This document shows positions 46,219 through 54,209 of a stretch of DNA of 64,000 nucleotides, piece after piece (positions within the stretch are counted from its first letter, which is position 1; each line of letters starts with the position of its first letter). The position numbers and the translations under genes are program-made. The stretch spans positions 558,001 to 622,000 of the forward strand of contig NZ_JACVFC010000002.1 of the NCBI RefSeq assembly GCF_014529935.1, in the 5' to 3' direction. Source of the DNA: Chitinophaga qingshengii (GTDB taxonomy: Bacteria; Bacteroidota; Bacteroidia; Chitinophagales; Chitinophagaceae). The notes below the pieces were generated by a model. The model did not search any database. It was not told the origin of the DNA and was given only the letters and a program-made list of their open reading frames with translations.

Positions 46219-46986
46219 ATGCGTAACGACCCATTAACAACCAAAGATCAAAAACTCCACTATTACGCAACCATCGCCGCCAGGCTGGACGAGCAGTTTG
46301 ACATGATCGTCGGGCGGGGCGCCTTTACGGAACAAACCCTCACCCCACAAGCTATTCATGCATGGACCAACGACAACCATCAATACCAGGCATTAAACGA
46401 ACCATGGGCAGCTGTCACACAGCACTTGCCGCAAAATGGTACCACCAGCGCTTTACCGGCATACGTCCCGTCAACTAACAACCAGGCATTACCCGTTATC
46501 CGCTTTCTTTCGCTGGTATATGATCTCTTCCTGCCCTTTCATGCCATGCTACCGCTGGCGCAGCGGGTTAAACAAAGCGCAGTAGTATGGTATATCAGCG
46601 GCAACAGCCCGGAGGGCATACAAGTATGTTTGTCTTCCTTGCGGCAAGCCATTGATGTACGGTACAACAGGCGCCTGCAATACACATGGTCCTGCAACCG
46701 GGCCATCAGTCTGCCGGTATCGGGAGATATCCTGTCATTTGTACGCATTATATTCCGTATACTGAAACTGCCGCCCGGCGACGATCATGATGATGAGCCC
46801 TTATTCCTGACAAACGGAATAAGGCTTGATCACGTTAAAAAAATGGATTTATGTATCGAAAAGACCTGCTCATTACTATCATCAATGAGCATATCGCTGT
46901 ATTGGAGGCGAAACAAAATCAAAGTGAATATGAGCGGGATACACTGGAAATCCTGCAAATATTCCGTGAAGGGATACCGCAGATGA
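46219..46986 (+). CDS. Hypothetical protein, 3' end overlapped by a second frame
   Basis: A 255-codon frame from ATG 46219. I recognise no family: about 210 residues with mixed helices (LHYYATIAARLDEQFDMIVGR, LPVIRFLSLVYDLFLPFHAML) and an acidic GDDHDDEP stretch. From about 46849 the frame overlaps the better-looking 79-codon frame at 46851, and its last 45 codons look like an out-of-frame shadow. Between them lies an A7 run (46837-46843). Either the genes overlap by 136 bases or a -1 shift joins them. CTAACA/TGTTAG half-sites (46188-46206) precede the start. Confidence 0.55.
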   Translation: MRNDPLTTKDQKLHYYATIAARLDEQFDMIVGRGAFTEQTLTPQAIHAWTNDNHQYQALNEPWAAVTQHLPQNGTTSALPAYVPSTNNQALPVIRFLSLVYDLFLPFHAMLPLAQRVKQSAVVWYISGNSPEGIQVCLSSLRQAIDVRYNRRLQYTWSCNRAISLPVSGDILSFVRIIFRILKLPPGDDHDDEPLFLTNGIRLDHVKKMDLCIEKTCSLLSSMSISLYWRRNKIKVNMSGIHWKSCKYSVKGYRR

Positions 46987-47090
46987 AAACCGCCGAGGCG
47001 CTTGAATGGTGGGAAAACGTTATCTGGATACTGATCACGGACCTGGAACATTGGGCGTACTGGGATTCCCACAACGAACCAACTATATAG
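46851..47090 (+). CDS. Small hypothetical protein
   Basis: A 79-residue frame with an amphipathic helical profile (MYRKDLLITIINEHIAVLEA, YERDTLEILQIFREGIPQMK, ALEWWENVIWILITDLEHWA). The composition is far more protein-like than the overlapping end of the upstream frame. It may be a separate gene with its start inside the 3' end of the 46219 gene, or the true C-terminus of that gene after a frameshift at the A7 run. A bidirectional terminator follows at once. Function unknown. Confidence 0.55.
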   Translation: MYRKDLLITIINEHIAVLEAKQNQSEYERDTLEILQIFREGIPQMKTAEALEWWENVIWILITDLEHWAYWDSHNEPTI

Positions 47091-47102
47091 ATCGCCTGCA
47101 TT

Positions 47103-47133
47103 AAAAAGGAGTAGCTACCTGCTACTCCTTTTT
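47103..47133. terminator. Bidirectional intrinsic terminator
   Basis: AAAAAGGAGTAG (47103-47114) pairs with CTACTCCTTTTT (47122-47133), a 12-base stem with A/T runs on both sides. It separates the hypothetical plus-strand genes from the convergent polyketide operon. Confidence 0.88.
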
Positions 47134-47623
47134 ATATTTTCAGACTAACGATTTCCTGGTAAATACCATGATGACTGACAGACGCCATCCAGTCTCTGTC
47201 GCCACTCCGGATAAAAGGAATGCCCTGTTCATCTTTTAACAACACCTCTTCCGGTTGCCGGCCGTAAACCACTTTTGACCAGTACTGCAATCCTGCCACC
47301 GCTACGGTATGTAACAAGCTATCGTTGACGGATGTACGAAAAAAAAACAGCTGGCTGTCATATTGCACCAATCCTTTTCTTTCGCCCGAAAGCTGCACCT
47401 GGTATCGCTGCGGTGCGTAAGTCCGCCGGCGGGTAGCCCGGTGCACCATTTTATAGGCCGCTTCTTTGGCGCTCCACAGCATCCATACCATCATGTCCGG
47501 GTCAGTAGCCTCCGCAATCAACTGCTGCTCCTCCGGAGAGAAGACTTTGTCCAGGTAGCCCCGCCGGCGCCAGTTACTCTCCGTAGCCGCGAGTGACAGG
47601 TCTACCACATCATTGCCGATCAT
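47132..47623 (-). CDS. 4'-phosphopantetheinyl transferase superfamily protein
   Basis: A 163-residue single-domain enzyme with the two diagnostic motifs, GNDVVDL (residues 3-9, metal-binding Asp) and WSAKEAAYK (50-58, Glu54 and Lys58). It transfers 4'-phosphopantetheine from CoA to the Ser of a carrier protein. It is the last gene of the type III PKS operon, overlapping the ACP gene by ATGA (47620-47623), so its dedicated substrate is most likely that ACP. The single-domain AcpS-like size is shorter than two-domain Sfp enzymes. Confidence 0.9.
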   Translation of the reverse strand: MIGNDVVDLSLAATESNWRRRGYLDKVFSPEEQQLIAEATDPDMMVWMLWSAKEAAYKMVHRATRRRTYAPQRYQVQLSGERKGLVQYDSQLFFFRTSVNDSLLHTVAVAGLQYWSKVVYGRQPEEVLLKDEQGIPFIRSGDRDWMASVSHHGIYQEIVSLKI

Positions 47624-47874
47624 GAGGCAGCCAGTTTATTTTCCACCACTTCCATCGCCGCCCGCACATTGATCATCTTCTCCATAGAATCGTTATCGAT
47701 CACGATATTAAATTTCTCTTCCACATCCAGTACCACATCTACCAGGTTGGCAGAATTAATTTTCAGGTCACGGATAAAGTCCGTGTCTTCATTCAGCGTG
47801 GCCAATGCTTCCGGATTTTTGGTATAAGGCTGCACCACTTCCTTGATGGTAGCCATTAAAGTAGTTTTATCCAT
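47620..47874 (-). CDS. Acyl carrier protein
   Basis: An 84-residue four-helix carrier protein. The attachment site is Ser41 in DLKINSANLVDVVLDVEEKF, where NSANLVD replaces the usual DSLD of fatty-acid ACPs, marking it as a specialised carrier. It lies between the ketosynthase (4-base gap) and the phosphopantetheinyl transferase (ATGA overlap). It should hold the growing acyl chain that the operon's ketosynthase, dehydratase and reductase build before transfer to the type III PKS. Confidence 0.9.
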   Translation of the reverse strand: MDKTTLMATIKEVVQPYTKNPEALATLNEDTDFIRDLKINSANLVDVVLDVEEKFNIVIDNDSMEKMINVRAAMEVVENKLAAS

Positions 47875-47878
47875 GCTA

Positions 47879-49153
47879 TCAGGGTTTATATTTTTTTAGA
47901 ATAACACAGGCGTTCACATCACCGAAACCAAAGCTGGCTTTGGCAATTACCTGCAAATCTTTTTGTACCAGTTGTTGTGGTATCTTCTCCCGGGGCACAA
48001 TGGCCGCAATCTCCGGATGCAGGTCTTCCGTATTGATATTGGGAAACAGGAAGCCCTGCTGTAATTGCAGCACCGCCGCCACCAGCTCTATACTGCCGGC
48101 AGCGCTCAAACAATGCCCGATCATACATTTCAGCGCATTCACATAGGGGAACTGTTCTCCGCTCCTGTTCAGCGCCTGGCTCCAGTTGACCACCTCCGTG
48201 GCATCTTTGCTGGTAGCCGTAAGATGGCCATTAATAACGTCAATTTCATCGGGATGCATACCCGCATCGCGTACGGCTTCGCGGATACAACGCTGTACCG
48301 CCTCGCTGTTGGGTGCCGTCATGCTACCTTCATTGCGTTGCCCGCCGGAGTTAATATGTCCGCCGGCAATTTCTGCGTAAATGGGCGCATTTCTTTCCAG
48401 CGCACTTTCCAGCGATTCTACTACCAGTGCACCGGCGCCTGCTCCCGGTACAAACCCGGAAGCGCTGGCACTCATAGGCCTGGAGCCTGCTGCCGGCCGG
48501 TCATTATTTTTGAAGGTACATACTTTCATGGCATCGAAACCTGCCCATACATAGGCGCCGCCGTCCGTAGTGCTGCCGGCCAGCATACGCCGGGCCTTGC
48601 CCGCCCGGATGCGTTCATAAGCCATCAGCACACTTTCTGCGCCGGTCGTACAGGCCGATGAATTGGTGGTTACCTGGTTGCCCAGTCCCAGCTTGCCTCC
48701 CAGCCAGGCGCTGATACTGCTGGTCATGGTCTGCGAAATAACGGTACTGCCTAAACGTCGTACCTGAAGTTCATCTACCCGGTAAATCGCTTCCCGCATC
48801 TTATCCACCCCGGAAGAACCGGTGCCGAATATCACACCACTGTCCCAGTCGGGTTGCTGTACGGCAGCTCCTGCCGGCAATCCCGCAGCCTGCCAGGCTT
48901 CCATGCCTGCCATCACACCATATAATACCGCCCCGCTATTAAAACCTTTCAGTTCCAACGGGTCGAAATACTGCAACTTCATAGCTTCCGTTACCTCCGG
49001 CGTGCCGGCAATGCGACAGGAAAAATCCAGCGCTTCCAGCTGCGGGTCATAACGGATGCCGGATACCCCCTGCCGGATCGCTTCCGTGAAAGCAGGTATA
49101 CCGGCGCCATTAGGAGATACTACCCCCAATCCTGTGATCACTACCCTGTTCAT
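47879..49153 (-). CDS. FabF-like beta-ketoacyl-ACP synthase (atypical His motif)
   Basis: A 424-residue thiolase-fold condensing enzyme. The Cys nucleophile lies in TTNSSACTTGAESV, the second active-site residue in INGHLTATSKDA (standard FabF has NAHGTST) and the third in KCMIGHCLSAAGSIE, so the Cys-His-His triad is complete. It extends acyl-ACP with malonyl-ACP. The altered motif and ACP partner indicate a dedicated secondary-metabolite KS rather than housekeeping FabF. It sits mid-operon, 10 bases after the dehydratase stop. Confidence 0.92.
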   Translation of the reverse strand: MNRVVITGLGVVSPNGAGIPAFTEAIRQGVSGIRYDPQLEALDFSCRIAGTPEVTEAMKLQYFDPLELKGFNSGAVLYGVMAGMEAWQAAGLPAGAAVQQPDWDSGVIFGTGSSGVDKMREAIYRVDELQVRRLGSTVISQTMTSSISAWLGGKLGLGNQVTTNSSACTTGAESVLMAYERIRAGKARRMLAGSTTDGGAYVWAGFDAMKVCTFKNNDRPAAGSRPMSASASGFVPGAGAGALVVESLESALERNAPIYAEIAGGHINSGGQRNEGSMTAPNSEAVQRCIREAVRDAGMHPDEIDVINGHLTATSKDATEVVNWSQALNRSGEQFPYVNALKCMIGHCLSAAGSIELVAAVLQLQQGFLFPNINTEDLHPEIAAIVPREKIPQQLVQKDLQVIAKASFGFGDVNACVILKKYKP

Positions 49154-49163
49154 CGATTGTGAA

Positions 49164-49610
49164 TTACGAATTACGAATTTTATCCGGACCGATGATCATA
49201 CCAGCTAATTCGCCGCTACTCACTGTTTCACCCTGTTCGTTGATCATCGTTACCCGGCATTTCAGTTTACCGAAACGGAAATATATTTTTTCACCGGTGA
49301 CGGTTACTTTTTCTCCCGGTAATACAGGCCGCATAAATTCCACATGGGTGGAGGTAAGCCCGAAAGACAAGCCGGCCGGCCCTCCGGTGAGATAAATACC
49401 CATACATACCAGCCCTATCTGCGCCATCACTTCGGTGAGTAATACCCCGGGCGTGACAGGATATGTTTTAAAATGTCCCTTATAACAATCCATCTCCGGC
49501 CGGAATGTAAAACTTCCTGTTACCTTTTGTTCATCGATATATTCCAGTGTATCTACAAACAAAAAAGATTCCCCGTAGGGTAATTTCTCCAGTATTGTCG
49601 TTATCGTCAT
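49164..49610 (-). CDS. FabZ-like 3-hydroxyacyl-ACP dehydratase
   Basis: A 148-residue hotdog-fold protein. The catalytic His46 and Glu60 lie in CYKGHFKTYPVTPGVLLTEV, 14 residues apart as in FabZ; FabZ itself usually has GHFPGHPIMPGVL. It should dehydrate beta-hydroxyacyl-ACP to the trans-2-enoyl form. The final codons (DKIRNS) and the intergenic bases consist of a tandem ATTCGTA word repeat, suggesting that the C-terminus was altered by repeat expansion or insertion. It starts 8 bases after the reductase stop. Confidence 0.88.
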   Translation of the reverse strand: MTITTILEKLPYGESFLFVDTLEYIDEQKVTGSFTFRPEMDCYKGHFKTYPVTPGVLLTEVMAQIGLVCMGIYLTGGPAGLSFGLTSTHVEFMRPVLPGEKVTVTGEKIYFRFGKLKCRVTMINEQGETVSSGELAGMIIGPDKIRNS

Positions 49611-49618
49611 AAATCCGT

Positions 49619-50410
49619 TTACTGTATGTGCGCGCCTCCGTCTACCGGGATAATGGCCCCATTTACCCAGGCCGCTTCGTCTTTACAAAGCAGGTATACC
49701 ATATTGGCTACATCGTCGGCTGTGGTGAGCCGCTGAAAAGGACTGCGGGCAATGCTATGTGCCAACAGCGCTTCATGTCCGGGAATCATACGCAGGGAAC
49801 GGGTGTCCGTTACGCCTGCCTGCAGACAGTTGGACCGGATGCCATATGGCGCAAATTCCAGTGCAATACTACGGCTGATAGCTTCCAGCGCTGCTTTGGC
49901 GGCAGATACGGCGGCATAATGTTTCCAGGCCCGGCTACTGCCTTCACTGGTGAACGATAATACCCGCGCATCAGCGGCAAAAAGTCCCTGCTCCCATACG
50001 GCACGGGTCCAGTCGTACAAGTTCACCGCCATATGTTCCAGCGTAATCATCAGATCATCGTGCTGCAACCCGGGATCGTCTGTCATCGCTTTCAGCGTGC
50101 CTTTGGCCACGCTGTGCAACAAACAACGGACACGCCCTTCCGCCCCCATCTTTTTCTGTAACTCCTGCAGTACCAGCGTACGCCGTTCTGCCTGTGCCGC
50201 GTTGATGTTAAACGTAACCACTTCCACCCCGGTGGCACGGATGGCTTCAAAAGCCGCGTTAACCGCCTCCATCTCCACACCTGCGTTACGATGCACGATA
50301 CAAAGGTGCATACCATGCGATGCCAGCTTATAGGCAGCCGCCAGTCCCAGCCCGCTGCTGCCGCCCAGCACCAATGCCCAGTATTGTTTGGATGCAAACT
50401 CTTTTACCAT
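49619..50410 (-). CDS. FabI/FabL-like enoyl-ACP reductase (SDR family)
   Basis: A 263-residue Rossmann-fold reductase. The nucleotide loop is GGSSGLG (16-22). Tyr165 and Lys172 are separated by six residues (YAAVSAAK), the Y-x6-K spacing of enoyl-ACP reductases such as FabI and FabL rather than the Y-x3-K of ketoreductases. LLHSVAKG around residue 98 matches the FabI LVHSIA region. It should reduce the enoyl-ACP made by the neighbouring dehydratase. No dedicated ketoreductase is in the operon, so that step may use the housekeeping FabG. Confidence 0.82.
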   Translation of the reverse strand: MVKEFASKQYWALVLGGSSGLGLAAAYKLASHGMHLCIVHRNAGVEMEAVNAAFEAIRATGVEVVTFNINAAQAERRTLVLQELQKKMGAEGRVRCLLHSVAKGTLKAMTDDPGLQHDDLMITLEHMAVNLYDWTRAVWEQGLFAADARVLSFTSEGSSRAWKHYAAVSAAKAALEAISRSIALEFAPYGIRSNCLQAGVTDTRSLRMIPGHEALLAHSIARSPFQRLTTADDVANMVYLLCKDEAAWVNGAIIPVDGGAHIQ

Positions 50411-51456
50411 TGCAATAATATTCTTTGTGCGGAAAACCCCGGGCCAAAACTCAACATCAGTCCCTTGTCGCCCGCGGGAACGCCCCTGTCGAGGATGCGC
50501 TCCAATACATATAACACTGTAGCGCTCGACATGTTGCCGTATAACCGCAATACTTCTTTGGTATCATCTATATTTTTACCGGAACCGCTGAACAGCTCCT
50601 CTACTGTTTGAATAATTTTTCTTCCTCCCGGATGAAAGATCAGCTGGTTCACTTCTTCGATGGAGGTGCCGTGGCGCTCCAGGAAGGGATAAATAATATC
50701 CCCGAAGTGGGAAGCTATCTGCTCCGGTACGGCAATGTCCAGCACCATTTGCAAACCGTTGTTGGACAGGTGGAAACCCATCAGATGCGTGGCTTCATAA
50801 AAATGGTACATCTCCGTGCCCAGGATCACCGGACCAGGATCTTCTTCATGGGAGGAGAGTATCACACAGGCGGCGCCATCACCGAAGATGGCGGCGCTGA
50901 CAATATTGGCCATGGAAAAATCCTGGTGCTGGAAAGTGGCTGTGGGCGATTCTACCGCTATCACCGCTGCCCGTTTACCCGGATTGGCTTTCAGGAACTG
51001 GTAGGCGTAGATCATCCCGGAAACGCCTGCCGCGCAGCCCATTTCTGTTACGGGCAGCCGCACAATATCCTGTCGCAGTTGTAATGCATTGATCAGGTAG
51101 GCATCCATGGAGGGGATCATAAAACCGGTACAGCTCACGGTGATGATAAAATCGATATCACCACCCTGGAGACCGGCTTTCTCCAGCGCGCCTTGCAGGC
51201 AACGTTTTCCCAGCTCCGTACCCTCACGGATGTACAGGTTATTTTTGTCTTCAAAGGAAGTGGTGCGAAAAACCTCTTCTGCATTCATAATAGAATACCG
51301 CTGGTCTACCGCCGCATTTTCGAAGATCTTTTTTACTTTTCTGATAAACCGTTCGTCTTGTCCGGCCAGCCACAGGTCCAGGTAGGGCATGATTTCGCCC
51401 GTAGGCCTGGTATATGGCGGCAATGCCTTGGCTACTGATTGAATTTTTACGCTCAT
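50404..51456 (-). CDS. Type III polyketide synthase (chalcone/alkylresorcinol synthase-like)
   Basis: A 350-residue homodimeric-type condensing enzyme with the complete triad: Cys141 (EMGCAAGVSG), His275 (LIFHPGGRK) and Asn308 (YGNMSSATVLYVL). The C-terminal SFGPGFSAQ loop is also typical. Type III PKSs extend a CoA- or ACP-bound starter with malonyl-CoA and cyclise it. Bacterial relatives (ArsB/ArsC, SrsA) make alkylresorcinols and alkylpyrones from fatty acyl starters. With the FAS-type genes downstream, a fatty or branched acyl starter delivered from the dedicated ACP is the best reading. It overlaps the methyltransferase by ATGA and the reductase by 7 bases. Confidence 0.94.
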   Translation of the reverse strand: MSVKIQSVAKALPPYTRPTGEIMPYLDLWLAGQDERFIRKVKKIFENAAVDQRYSIMNAEEVFRTTSFEDKNNLYIREGTELGKRCLQGALEKAGLQGGDIDFIITVSCTGFMIPSMDAYLINALQLRQDIVRLPVTEMGCAAGVSGMIYAYQFLKANPGKRAAVIAVESPTATFQHQDFSMANIVSAAIFGDGAACVILSSHEEDPGPVILGTEMYHFYEATHLMGFHLSNNGLQMVLDIAVPEQIASHFGDIIYPFLERHGTSIEEVNQLIFHPGGRKIIQTVEELFSGSGKNIDDTKEVLRLYGNMSSATVLYVLERILDRGVPAGDKGLMLSFGPGFSAQRILLQW

Positions 51457-52166
51457 AAGTTAGATATAACCCATTGGTAACGGAAAGCCCATCGCCAACG
51501 GAGACTTTGTCGCCTGATATTTAATTGTTGGGAAAGCTGTATCAGCTCCGACCGTTTGAAGCCGCGCATAATGGAAGTAAGGCCATCATAACGGGTCATC
51601 TCTTCCAGTCGCAGCGCATAACAGAGCAACTGAAATAACCGGTACGCCATACCGCTGCGATGCAGGTCGTTGACCACGATGCCTACTGCCGCGCAGCGAC
51701 GGAATCCTTCCATCAGTGTCCGTATTTCAGCATCCGTAAAATGATGCAGCGTCAGTGTCAGCAACAGGATATCTCCTGTCATAGCCGATAAAGGGCCTTG
51801 TGTGACATCGAGGCACCGGTAGCTGATTTCCGGGTAGGCCACAGAAAGGTCGTCTGCCAGCCGGATAGTGAACGCGTTGGCATCGATGCCGGTGAGCCGT
51901 AGCTGCCATTGCTTTTTACGGCCGTAGTCGGCCAGCGCGCGCAACATATCACCATTACCACAGCCGATGTCCACGATATGCACTTCTTTACCCGCCGGCA
52001 TAGCACGCATCAGCATGTCTACGCCTTTTATCGTGATACGGTTGCCACCCAGCCGCCGGTTGATTTGTGCAATCTTCTCCAGCGCGCGTTGCAGCTGTTC
52101 GCCTTCCATAGCAAAATCGTCCATGATCTCCGGCGCCAATATACGTTGTCTGGTATCCGGCATCAT
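51453..52166 (-). CDS. SAM-dependent methyltransferase
   Basis: A 237-residue class I methyltransferase with motif I VDIGCGNGD (65-73), acidic loop GIDANAFTIRLA, a later DILLLTLTLHHFTD strand and a helical C-terminus. ATG 52166 is chosen because it overlaps the upstream FAD gene stop as ATGA; a longer frame to 52334 exists within that gene. Between the oxidoreductase and the type III PKS it probably O- or C-methylates the phenolic or pyrone product. In the srs pathway of Streptomyces griseus a methyltransferase has the matching role, though of another fold. Confidence 0.88.
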   Translation of the reverse strand: MMPDTRQRILAPEIMDDFAMEGEQLQRALEKIAQINRRLGGNRITIKGVDMLMRAMPAGKEVHIVDIGCGNGDMLRALADYGRKKQWQLRLTGIDANAFTIRLADDLSVAYPEISYRCLDVTQGPLSAMTGDILLLTLTLHHFTDAEIRTLMEGFRRCAAVGIVVNDLHRSGMAYRLFQLLCYALRLEEMTRYDGLTSIMRGFKRSELIQLSQQLNIRRQSLRWRWAFRYQWVISNL

Positions 52167-53305
52167 GAATAGCTTATATTTAATGGTCTGCCATGGGTTT
52201 GCCGGATAATAAACGGCAGCACAGCCGGCAGGGAAGCCATCTGTTGCACTGCCCAGGTAGAGAGCCGGTCCTTCAGGAAAAGGTGGTTGAGTAAACGTCC
52301 CATTTTCATCCGGCGGCTGAAAGCCTGTTCCCATTCCCTGCGGTAATCCGTTTCCATCCGGCGGCGGTCATACGCCGCGTCGTTGCAATAGCGTAGTATA
52401 GCCGTGGCGGCCATTCGGGCGCTGTGGATAGCCATTGCCATACCGTTGCCGCAAAGCGGATGAATGAGCCCGGCAGTATCGCCTGTTAATAATATATGTT
52501 GTTCTACTTTGGTTTTCTGTTCAAAAGAAACCTGGCTGATAGCCAGAGGCTGATCAAATAAAGGCCGGCTTTGTGTAAAAATTTCCTTCAGATGACGATT
52601 GCGGAACAGCACTGCTTCCCGGTGCTGATCGATATCGCCGTATGGCCGGAAGCTGTCCGTTTGTACCAGGTAGCAGATATTGAGCGCACCGGTTTCTGTT
52701 TTGGAAATACCGCAGTAACCGCCGGGAAAGTTATGTAAAGCCACCAGTCCATCGGGGAATGTTCCTGCATAATGTGCTTTAACGGCCAGCCAGGGAGCGG
52801 GTTTGCGGAGAAAAGCGCGCGAAAGCCGCTGGTCCAGGTTGGAACGTTTGCCGAAAGCGCCAAGCACAACGGTGCCGGTGATCATGCCCTGTGTTTTCGT
52901 ATATACCTCACTGTAATCACCGTGGTATTGTACGCCGGTGACAGTATCGGTGATGAGTTGCATGCCGGCAGCGAGCGCTTTGTTTAACAGGAAATGGTCC
53001 AGCGTATAGCGGCTCACCCCGAAGCCGCCCAGGGGCAGCGGCGCGGTGATGGTTTTTCCGTTGGCCGCCGACAGCAGCAGCCGGGAAATAGGCGCAGGCG
53101 CCAGTACTGCCGGATCTGCATCCAGCCATTGCAGGTAGGGCAATACTTCATTGGAAATATATTCTCCGCACACTTTATGGCGGGGATAGGTATTTTTTTC
53201 AATCAGTGTTACCCGCAGTCCGGCCCTGCAGAGGTGGATAGCACTGGTGAGGCCGGCGAGACCGCCGCCGATAATGATGATATGATGCTCTAAGCCCATG
53301 TACAT
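52163..53305 (-). CDS. FAD-dependent oxidoreductase (geranylgeranyl-reductase/monooxygenase type)
   Basis: A 380-residue flavoprotein with the N-terminal dinucleotide motif HHIIIIGGGLAGLTSAIHL, the second conserved stretch TYPRHKVCGEYIS typical of geranylgeranyl-reductase-like and halogenase-like flavoenzymes, and the FAD-ribityl motif LLTGDTAGLIHPLCGNGMAMA. It starts at ATG 53305 or 53299 (TTG 53311 is also open). It is the first gene of the eight-gene operon. It could hydroxylate the aromatic ring (as SrsC does, giving a quinone) or reduce isoprenoid double bonds; hydroxylation fits the PKS context better. Confidence 0.88.
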   Translation of the reverse strand: MYMGLEHHIIIIGGGLAGLTSAIHLCRAGLRVTLIEKNTYPRHKVCGEYISNEVLPYLQWLDADPAVLAPAPISRLLLSAANGKTITAPLPLGGFGVSRYTLDHFLLNKALAAGMQLITDTVTGVQYHGDYSEVYTKTQGMITGTVVLGAFGKRSNLDQRLSRAFLRKPAPWLAVKAHYAGTFPDGLVALHNFPGGYCGISKTETGALNICYLVQTDSFRPYGDIDQHREAVLFRNRHLKEIFTQSRPLFDQPLAISQVSFEQKTKVEQHILLTGDTAGLIHPLCGNGMAMAIHSARMAATAILRYCNDAAYDRRRMETDYRREWEQAFSRRMKMGRLLNHLFLKDRLSTWAVQQMASLPAVLPFIIRQTHGRPLNISYS

Positions 53306-53415
53306 TAGCAATATACGATATATTTAACAGTACGGTTGGCCGTTTTACAGGCACAATACGATGATTTCAGCGCAACAATTGCGCCGATGGCTATTGATAG
53401 TATCGCTGGGGTGTA

Positions 53416-53793
53416 TCAGGGAGAGGAGGGTGCGTGGAGAGAAAGTATATCTGTAGCAGCCGGACTGTTGCCTGCCGGGGCATTTTTTTTACTGATGATG
53501 ATCACTTTACCGGATATTTCCCAGGAGAACTGAAGGGGGATGAGTAGTTCATCGAGTAGCCGGTACAGTTCCATACCATTTTGCTGAAGGGAAACTTTGG
53601 TATCGTAGGGAGTAGTATTAGTGCCGAAGAAACGGAGTCCGGTTTGTTGGCTGATGAGTTTTAAAACCTCCCGGAGCGGAGCATTGCGGACGTTTACATT
53701 GATTTTTATTTTTTCGGCCTGGTCAGACCAGTGATGCGGGGAGATGGTCAACTGGTATAGCCAGAAAAAGAGGAAGAAGGATAGCTTGATCAT
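53416..53793 (-). CDS. Stand-alone STN-domain protein
   Basis: A 125-residue exported protein: a signal peptide-like N-terminus (MIKLSFFLFFWLYQLTIS), then a single secretin/TonB short N-terminal (STN) domain (IKINVNVRNAPLREVLKLIS ... VSLQQNGMELYRLLDELL ... WEISGKVIIISKK), then a short Pro/Ala tail. STN domains normally head SusC-type receptors or secretins and contact a FecR anti-sigma factor. Here nothing follows. An ECF sigma and FecR pair lie divergently 0.4 kb away, so it could be the receptor-side partner that remains after loss of SusC, or a genuine small FecR-interacting protein. Confidence 0.72.
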   Translation of the reverse strand: MIKLSFFLFFWLYQLTISPHHWSDQAEKIKINVNVRNAPLREVLKLISQQTGLRFFGTNTTPYDTKVSLQQNGMELYRLLDELLIPLQFSWEISGKVIIISKKNAPAGNSPAATDILSLHAPSSP

Positions 53794-54209
53794 ATAAAAT
53801 ATAGTGGAGGGAAATTTGGAATAGTGAATAGCTGATGGGGGTAATACCGGGCAGGGTTTTCAGTGACAGGTTTGTCGTTCTCCAAAAATTCAGTTACCTA
53901 TATCAGAACGTATAGGGCAGGAAAAAAGTACTATGTCTTTTCATAAAATCAGGATTTGGTAACAAGTCACCGGTAATAAAATCGTGCTTTACAATTGCTT
54001 AACAAATCTGTGATGGCTGCGGCTGTTTGTCCGTTCCCGGAATATCTTAATTTGGTAACATTATATTAACCTATAGTTAATATCACAGAATCATTACTGT
54101 CTGATGACCCCTTCATTTTATATGATTCCCGGATAGCCATTAACAGATACAAGGGAATATACAGGAACCGGTAACGTTTATGCAAAAACACAATATTTAA
54201 TAGGGGAAG
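53794..54209. other. Divergent intergenic region before the sigma factor gene
   Basis: This 416-base AT-rich gap contains no ORF I would call a gene. It includes the short inverted repeat TTAACCTATAGTTAA near 54065-54080, a GGGGAAG Shine-Dalgarno-like run just before ATG 54210, and presumably the promoters of the STN gene and the sigma factor. No TAnnTTTG element is convincing, in keeping with ECF-type self-regulation. Confidence 0.4.
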
